Origin: DAOTXL01 sp034434895
GTDB taxonomy: Bacteria; Chloroflexota; Anaerolineae; JAAYZQ01
NCBI GenBank assembly: GCA_034434895.1
Contig: DAOTYI010000012.1
Span: 1 to 9,386 of the forward strand
DNA: 9,386 nt
Reading direction: 5' to 3'
Made by a program: the position numbers and the translations under genes. Positions 5,394 through 9,386 of this stretch are shown here, piece after piece. The notes under the pieces are model-generated. The model was given only the letters and a program-made list of their open reading frames with translations, ran no database searches and had not been told where the DNA came from. Each line of letters starts with the position of its first letter. Position 1 is the first letter of the stretch.

Positions 5394-8098
5394 CGCAGGG
5401 GGCAGGGGCGCAGGGAGCACGGGCGCAGGGAGCACAGGCGCAGGGAGCAGGGGCGCAGGGAGCAGGGGCGCAGGGAGCACAGGCGCAGGGAGCACAGGCG
5501 CAGGGGGCGCAGGGAGCGAAAATGCCTGACACCACTCTCGCTAACCCCGCTGCTCTCGCTGCTCCCGCTGCTCTCGCTGCTCCCGCTGCTCCCGCTGATC
5601 TCGCTGATCCCGCTGATCCCGCTGATCTCGCTGCTCCCGCTGATCTCGCTGATCCCGCTGATCTCGCTGATCCCGCTGACTCGCTCAACCTGACCACCGA
5701 CCTGGAACAGGCCTACTTTGAGTATGCGGTGGAGACGATCACCGACCGGGCGCTGCCCCGCGTCGAGGATGGCCTGAAGCCGGTGCAGCGGCGCATCCTG
5801 TACACCATGCACGAGATGGGCCTGACCCACGACAAACCGTTCAAGAAATCGGCCAGGATCGTGGGGGAGGCCATGGGCAAGTATCATCCCCACGGCGATC
5901 AGTCGGTCTATCTGGCCCTGGTCCGCCTGGGCCAGGATTTTTCCATGCGGGTCCCCCTGGTGGATGGTCAAGGCAACTTTGGCAGTATTGACGGCGACCC
6001 GCCGGCGGCGATGCGCTACACCGAGGCCCGCCTGGCCGAGATCGCCGGGTTCATGCTGCAAGACCTGGACATGGACACCGTGGATTTCGTGGACAACTTT
6101 GACGGTTCCCTGCGGGAACCGGTTATCCTGCCGGCGGCGCTGCCCAACCTGCTGGTCAACGGCGCGACCGGCATCGCGGTGGGCATGGCCACCAGCATCC
6201 CCCCTCACAACCTGGGCGAGGTGTGCGATGCGGTGGTCTATGTGGCCCGCCACTGGCACCGGCGGGCCGAGATCACGGTGGACGAACTGCTCAAGATCAT
6301 CCCCGGCCCTGACTTTCCCACCGGTGGGGTGATCCTCCGCACCCGCACCGATGCGGCCGGCCAGAAGGTGGACAGCATCCGGGAGGCCTATCAGCAGGGG
6401 CGGGGGCGCATCATCGTGCAGGCGCGGCTGGACCTGGAAGAGATCGGTGGCGGGAAAGCCAACATCGTCGTCACCGAGCTGCCCTACGCGGTGCTCAAGT
6501 CCACCGTCCTGGAGCGGATTGCCCGCGAGGTGCGCGAGGGCAAAATCAGCGGTGTGACCGACCTGCGCGACGAGTCGGACCATGAAGGGATGCGGGCGGT
6601 GATCGAGGTCAGCCGCATGGCCGATGCCCGCCAGGTGCTCGAACAGGTGCTGGCCCACAGCCAGCTCCGGGAGACCTTTGGGGTCAACGCCCTGGCCCTG
6701 GTCCCAGAGCGGGTCAACGGCCAGGTGATCGTGCGTCCGCAACGGCTGTCATTGCGCGAGATGCTGGTCTACTTCCTCGATCATCGGCTGAATGTCATCT
6801 CCCGCCGCAGCCGCTACGAGCTGGACAAACGGGAAGCCCGGCTGCACATCGTCCAGGGGTTGCTCAAGGCGCTGGATGTGATTGACCAGGTGATTGAGAC
6901 CATCCGCCGCAGCCAGAGCGCCGAAACCGCTGAAACAAACCTGGTCAAAAAATTTGGGTTCACTCACCTGCAGGCCCAGGCGATCCTGGCCATGCAACTG
7001 CGCCGGCTGGCCGCGCTGGAACGGCGCAGACTGGTCGAAGAGGAAAAGGAGCTCAAAGAGCGGATCAAAGTCCTGAAGGAGATCCTGCGCTCCGAAGCAC
7101 GCCGCCTGGAGGTTGTCATCGAGGAGACAATGGCCATCAAAGCGCGGTTCGCCACACCGCGCAAGACGGTCATCCTGACCGACGAGAAATCGGGCGAACG
7201 GGCTGTCACCGGGGCAGACCTGGCCCGGCCTGAAGGCCCTCAGATGATTGTCGTCACCACCCAGGGGGTGCAACGCCAGGATGCCAAAGGGTTCAGCTAC
7301 CGCCTCAAGGTCGGTGTCACCAGCCGGGCGGTAGAGGCCCATCGGCTACACCTGTGCGTCGGGCCGCAGGACCGGGTGGTGCTGGTCTCAAGCCACGGCC
7401 GGGCCTGGTGGGGCGAAGCAGGCCGTCTGCCACGCTCCGCCACCTTCCAGGAGTTGGGGTTGGCCAAAGGGGAGCAGGTGGTCGGCCTGGGCCGGCTGTC
7501 GGACGACTGCTGCCTGGTGTTGGGCACGCGCCAGGGGCAGGTCAAGCGGGTCAGGGCTGAAGATGTGCGCTCCGGGGCCGAGGCGTCATGGGCCCGGATC
7601 ATCGGCCTGGGCGAGGAGGGGGACAGGGTGCTGTTTGCCGGCACCGGCGGAGAGGGGGCGCAGGTGATGTTCTTTACCACGACCCGGGCCAACCGCTTCG
7701 TCGCCGGCGAAGTCAACCCCCAGGCCACCCCCTCGGCGCGCGGCGTGGTCGGCATCAGGCTGTCCGGCGAAGACCATCTGCTGGGCGGCGCGGTGCTGAG
7801 CGACCCGGCAGCCGGATGGGGGGTGGTGGTGGTCAGCCAGACAGGCTATGTCAAGCGGATGCCGCTCGACGAGTTCCCGGTGCAGGGACGAGGCGGCCAG
7901 GGAGTGCAACTGCTCAACGTCACCAGGACGACCGGCCCGGCGGTGGCGGTGGCCGTCGGCCCATTGGACGGCGGGGTGGACCTGATCGCCGCCGATGGCA
8001 AACGACAACATCTCGACCAGGTACCGGTGGAGAAGCGGGCCGGCCGGGGCAAAAAGCTGGTCGAAGTCGAGAGTGTGGCCGAAGCCTGGGTGCTGTAG
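5390..8098 (+). CDS. gyrA: Type IIA DNA topoisomerase subunit A (GyrA/ParC family) with repetitive N-terminal extension
   Basis: This is the DNA-cleaving subunit, partner of the preceding ATPase subunit. The conserved core begins near residue 101 (TDLEQAYFEYAV, RALPRVEDGLKPVQRRIL). The catalytic tyrosine is Tyr210 in AAMRYTEAR, equivalent to E. coli Tyr122. A coiled-coil and dimer-gate region follows, with QAQAILAMQLRRL, then about six C-terminal beta-pinwheel blades from about residue 620. The first blade lacks a clear GyrA box; QGRGGQG occurs at 832-838 in the fifth. The quinolone region reads HPHGDQSVYL, with Gln171 and Leu175 at the E. coli Ser83 and Asp87 positions. Residues 4-44 are Gly-Ala-x-Ala-Gln repeats and 50-97 are Leu/Pro-Ala-Ala/Asp triplets. 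ATG 5390 overlaps the B-subunit stop (ATGA). An in-frame ATG at 5522 has GGAG five bases upstream and would remove only the first repeat block, giving 858 residues. Confidence 0.93.
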   Translation: MTQGAGAQGARAQGAQAQGAGAQGAGAQGAQAQGAQAQGAQGAKMPDTTLANPAALAAPAALAAPAAPADLADPADPADLAAPADLADPADLADPADSLNLTTDLEQAYFEYAVETITDRALPRVEDGLKPVQRRILYTMHEMGLTHDKPFKKSARIVGEAMGKYHPHGDQSVYLALVRLGQDFSMRVPLVDGQGNFGSIDGDPPAAMRYTEARLAEIAGFMLQDLDMDTVDFVDNFDGSLREPVILPAALPNLLVNGATGIAVGMATSIPPHNLGEVCDAVVYVARHWHRRAEITVDELLKIIPGPDFPTGGVILRTRTDAAGQKVDSIREAYQQGRGRIIVQARLDLEEIGGGKANIVVTELPYAVLKSTVLERIAREVREGKISGVTDLRDESDHEGMRAVIEVSRMADARQVLEQVLAHSQLRETFGVNALALVPERVNGQVIVRPQRLSLREMLVYFLDHRLNVISRRSRYELDKREARLHIVQGLLKALDVIDQVIETIRRSQSAETAETNLVKKFGFTHLQAQAILAMQLRRLAALERRRLVEEEKELKERIKVLKEILRSEARRLEVVIEETMAIKARFATPRKTVILTDEKSGERAVTGADLARPEGPQMIVVTTQGVQRQDAKGFSYRLKVGVTSRAVEAHRLHLCVGPQDRVVLVSSHGRAWWGEAGRLPRSATFQELGLAKGEQVVGLGRLSDDCCLVLGTRQGQVKRVRAEDVRSGAEASWARIIGLGEEGDRVLFAGTGGEGAQVMFFTTTRANRFVAGEVNPQATPSARGVVGIRLSGEDHLLGGAVLSDPAAGWGVVVVSQTGYVKRMPLDEFPVQGRGGQGVQLLNVTRTTGPAVAVAVGPLDGGVDLIAADGKRQHLDQVPVEKRAGRGKKLVEVESVAEAWVL
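5399..5521 (+). repeat. 15-base minisatellite encoding Gly-Ala-x-Ala-Gln
   Basis: Seven 15-base units (5399-5503) encode GAGAQ, GARAQ, GAQAQ, GAGAQ, GAGAQ, GAQAQ and GAQAQ, followed by a partial unit to 5521. Variation is almost confined to the third codon of each unit (GGG, CGG or CAG). Each unit also carries a GGGAG-like purine run that can mimic a ribosome site. Confidence 0.9.
5513..5524 (+). promoter_or_regulatory. Ribosome site deciding a possible internal start of the A subunit
   Basis: GGAG at 5513-5516 lies five bases before the in-frame ATG at 5522. This is better spaced than the purine run GGGG just before ATG 5390. If this start is used, the 15-base repeat tract would be an untranslated spacer between the two genes. 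Confidence 0.45.
5537..5680 (+). repeat. 9-base minisatellite, 16 copies, encoding Leu/Pro-Ala-Ala/Asp
   Basis: Sixteen uninterrupted 9-base units of the form CYCGCTGMT (first unit ends AAC, last ends GAC). They encode 48 residues of alternating LAx and PAx triplets (x is Ala in the first part and mostly Asp later) immediately before the conserved core. No ATG lies between this tract and the core, so it is translated with either proposed start. Confidence 0.93.
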
Positions 8099-8130
8099 GT
8101 GGGAGAGAAAAATTTCAGGAGGAAAACAAA

Positions 8131-9024
8131 ATGACTGCACTGAAACAACTGTTGGGGCCGATGCGCCTCCCCTTCCTGGTCCTGCCGCCGGTGTGTGTGC
8201 TGGTGGGAGTCAGCACCGCCGTCTGGGGTGGGGCCAGGATCAACCTGCTCCACCTGATCCTGGTCCTGGTAGGAGCATTCACGGCTCACATCAGCGTCAA
8301 TGTCCTGAACGAGTACTTTGACTTCAAGAGCGGACTCGACCTCAGAACACGACGCACCCCCTTCAGCGGCGGCAGCGGCACCCTGGCTGCCAACCCCCAG
8401 GCAGCCCCCTCGGCGTTGATCACCGGGCTCACGACCCTGGCCCTCACCGGCCTGATCGGGCTGTACTTTGTCTCCGTCCGGGGAGTGGCCTTGTTGCCCC
8501 TGGGCCTGCTGGGGCTGGTGGTTATCGTCCTCTACACCCCCTGGATCACCCGCTCCCCGCTGTTGTGCCTGATCGCCCCCGGCCTGGGCTTTGGCACCCT
8601 GATGGTCATGGGCACCGATTTTGTGCTGAGCGGCAGCTACTCGTGGGCCTCCTTCTTTGCTTCGCTGGTACCCTTTTTCCTGGTCAACAATCTGCTGCTG
8701 CTGAACCAGCTCCCCGACGTGGAGGCTGACCAGAGCATTGGGCGGCGGCACCTGCCCATTCTCGCCGGCCGGCGGACCGCCAGCCTGGTCTACGGCCTGT
8801 TCCTGCTGGCAACCTACCTGTCCATCGTCGTGGGGGCGATCCTGGGCAGGTTGCCCTGGACCGCCCTGCTGGGCCTGGGCAGCCTTCCCCTGGCCGTGCC
8901 GACCTTCCTCGGTGCCTATCGGAACGCCGAAGCCATTGAAAAATTGATCCCCTTCCTGGCCAAGAATGTCCTGATCGTCATCCTCACCCCGCTGCTGACG
9001 GCGATCGGGATATTCCTCGGCTAG
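8131..9024 (+). CDS. UbiA/MenA-family membrane prenyltransferase
   Basis: This 297-residue integral membrane protein belongs to the UbiA superfamily, which transfers polyprenyl chains to aromatic acceptors. It most resembles MenA-type enzymes (1,4-dihydroxy-2-naphthoate prenyltransferase of menaquinone synthesis), but its acceptor is unproven. The first Mg-diphosphate motif is NVLNEYFDFKSGLD, with Asn60, Asp64 and Asp70. The second is NQLPDVEAD, with Asn192, Asp196 and Asp200. The rest is hydrophobic, with about eight or nine membrane helices and short polar loops. The second canonical position of motif 1 is Glu61 rather than the more usual Asp. ATG 8131 is chosen because AGGAGG (8117-8122) lies eight bases upstream; the frame stays open far upstream inside the A-subunit gene, but only as a shadow. 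It follows the A subunit by 32 bases and is probably co-transcribed. Confidence 0.9.
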   Translation: MTALKQLLGPMRLPFLVLPPVCVLVGVSTAVWGGARINLLHLILVLVGAFTAHISVNVLNEYFDFKSGLDLRTRRTPFSGGSGTLAANPQAAPSALITGLTTLALTGLIGLYFVSVRGVALLPLGLLGLVVIVLYTPWITRSPLLCLIAPGLGFGTLMVMGTDFVLSGSYSWASFFASLVPFFLVNNLLLLNQLPDVEADQSIGRRHLPILAGRRTASLVYGLFLLATYLSIVVGAILGRLPWTALLGLGSLPLAVPTFLGAYRNAEAIEKLIPFLAKNVLIVILTPLLTAIGIFLG

Positions 9025-9122
9025 CAGCCTGTCGGAGAAGCGATCTGGAGTCAAGGCTTTAGCCGGTTTTAGCCAGAAACACATCTGTTTTCATCGGCTA
9101 AAACCTCCACTCCCCCAGGCTG
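9025..9122. repeat. 98-base nested imperfect inverted repeat, MITE-like or structured 3' end
   Basis: The outer 13-base ends, CAGCCTGTCGGAG (9025-9037) and the reverse complement of 9110-9122 (CAGCCTGGGGGAG), match at 11 of 13 positions. Inside is a perfect 10-bp stem, GGTTTTAGCC (9065-9074) with GGCTAAAACC (9096-9105), and a further AAACA/TGTTT pair. It begins on the base after the prenyltransferase stop. No clear target-site duplication is seen, so a mobile origin is only a possibility; it may simply fold at the end of the operon mRNA. Confidence 0.4.
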
Positions 9123-9148
9123 TTAAGATAAAAAATATCCCCTCTCAC

Positions 9149-9188
9149 CACAGAGAACGCCGGGTTTGATTCCCCGGCGTTCTCTGTG
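9149..9188. terminator. Strong 16-bp hairpin between convergent genes, possible terminator
   Basis: CACAGAGAACGCCGGG (9149-9164) pairs perfectly with 9173-9188 across an 8-base loop. It lies between the convergent prenyltransferase and Wzz-like genes. Read on the minus strand, a T6 run follows, but about 13 bases after the stem; on the plus strand there is no U-run. It is therefore a non-standard terminator at best. Confidence 0.4.
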
Positions 9189-9204
9189 TGCCCGGCGGTG
9201 AAAT

Positions 9205-9236
9205 CTGTAGGGCAACTGCGAGCAGTTGCCCTACAG
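9205..9236. repeat. Perfect 15-bp palindrome overlapping the stop of the Wzz-like gene
   Basis: CTGTAGGGCAACTGC (9205-9219), a 2-base centre, then the exact reverse complement (9222-9236). The outer GTAGGG/CCCTAC sequence is shared with hairpin D at 1130-1160. The minus-strand TAG stop at 9233-9231 and the last sense codon lie inside one arm. Confidence 0.85.
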
Positions 9237-9386
9237 GGACCGGGGCCACACCTCCAGGAGAACGGCCAGCGCCAGCCCGGCCAGGCCACCGGCCACGATC
9301 CCCAGCCCGGTGGTCAACAGAGGACGGGGGAAGGCCGGCTCATCCGGCTCGTGGGCGACGGCCGCAATCTGGACCTCGGTGCCGGT
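9231..9386 (-). CDS. C-terminal end of a Wzz-like chain-length determinant or tyrosine-kinase adaptor membrane protein (partial)
   Basis: Only the last 51 residues are present; the gene enters from the right edge. They read as a short periplasmic-type segment with spaced prolines (AVAHEPDEPAFPRP), then one Gly/Ala/Leu-rich membrane helix (about TTGLGIVAGGLAGLALAVLL) and a short end EVWPRSL. This arrangement, with a proline-rich stretch directly before a glycine-rich second transmembrane helix ending in Glu, is typical of Wzz/polysaccharide co-polymerase proteins, which set the length of exported polysaccharide chains in the inner membrane. The cytoplasmic tail is very short, and the final Leu codon and stop fall inside the palindrome at 9205-9236, so the natural end may have been altered by that insertion. 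With so little sequence, another two-helix membrane protein cannot be excluded. Confidence 0.6.
   Translation of the reverse strand, partial: TGTEVQIAAVAHEPDEPAFPRPLLTTGLGIVAGGLAGLALAVLLEVWPRSL

Noticed and set aside
3297..5495. A 732-codon open frame on the minus strand covering the whole B-subunit gene
   Set aside because: It is a codon-bias shadow of the conserved topoisomerase gene. It has no recognisable domains, no ribosome site, and its start lies in the repeat tract.
5390..5690. CRISPR array
   Set aside because: The 15-base and 9-base units are contiguous with no unique spacers and remain in a coding frame.
5228..6742. A 504-codon minus-strand open frame with Ser-Gly-Ile-Glu repeats
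   Set aside because: It is antisense to the conserved A-subunit core, and the repeats are simply the complement of the 9-base tract.
7588..8130. Upstream extension of the prenyltransferase by 181 codons
   Set aside because: The extension is the A-subunit gene read out of frame. AGGAGG before ATG 8131 and family alignment fix the start.

Overview
The window is G+C-rich bacterial DNA. It carries three canonical sigma70-type promoters, strong Shine-Dalgarno sequences, dense coding on both strands, several REP-like palindromes and long in-frame minisatellites. The gene content, together with the palindromes and low-complexity repeats, fits Chloroflexota (Anaerolineae-like), but that placement is an inference; nothing here proves the phylum.

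Layout, left to right. (1) The N-terminal half of aspS (aspartyl-tRNA synthetase) on the minus strand, running off the left edge, with its own promoter. (2) A 328-base non-coding stretch holding a nearly continuous array of perfect hairpins. (3) A complete minus-strand CocE/X-Pro-dipeptidyl-peptidase (S15-like) serine hydrolase with its own promoter. (4) A divergent control region with one minus-strand promoter and two plus-strand promoters, one of them a perfect TTGACA-17-TATAAT. (5) A plus-strand cluster: a type IIA topoisomerase B subunit (GyrB/ParE family), the matching A subunit (GyrA/ParC family) overlapping it by 4 bases, and 32 bases further on a UbiA/MenA-type membrane prenyltransferase. 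(6) A non-coding stretch with a 98-base nested inverted repeat and two strong hairpins. (7) The C-terminal end of a minus-strand Wzz-like (polysaccharide chain-length/tyrosine-kinase adaptor) membrane protein, running off the right edge.

The most unusual part is the junction between the two topoisomerase genes (about 5300-5690). The end of the B gene encodes an acidic Asp/Thr/Glu repeat tail. The start of the A gene is a 15-base minisatellite (Gly-Ala-x-Ala-Gln) followed by a 16-copy 9-base minisatellite (Leu/Pro-Ala-Ala/Asp). Together these add about 88 residues ahead of the conserved A-subunit core. The A subunit also has Gln and Leu at the two main quinolone-contact positions and lacks a recognisable GyrA box in its first C-terminal blade, so the pair may be a divergent gyrase or a topoisomerase IV-like second enzyme. 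At the right edge, a palindrome of the same general type as those at the left supplies the stop codon of the Wzz-like gene.
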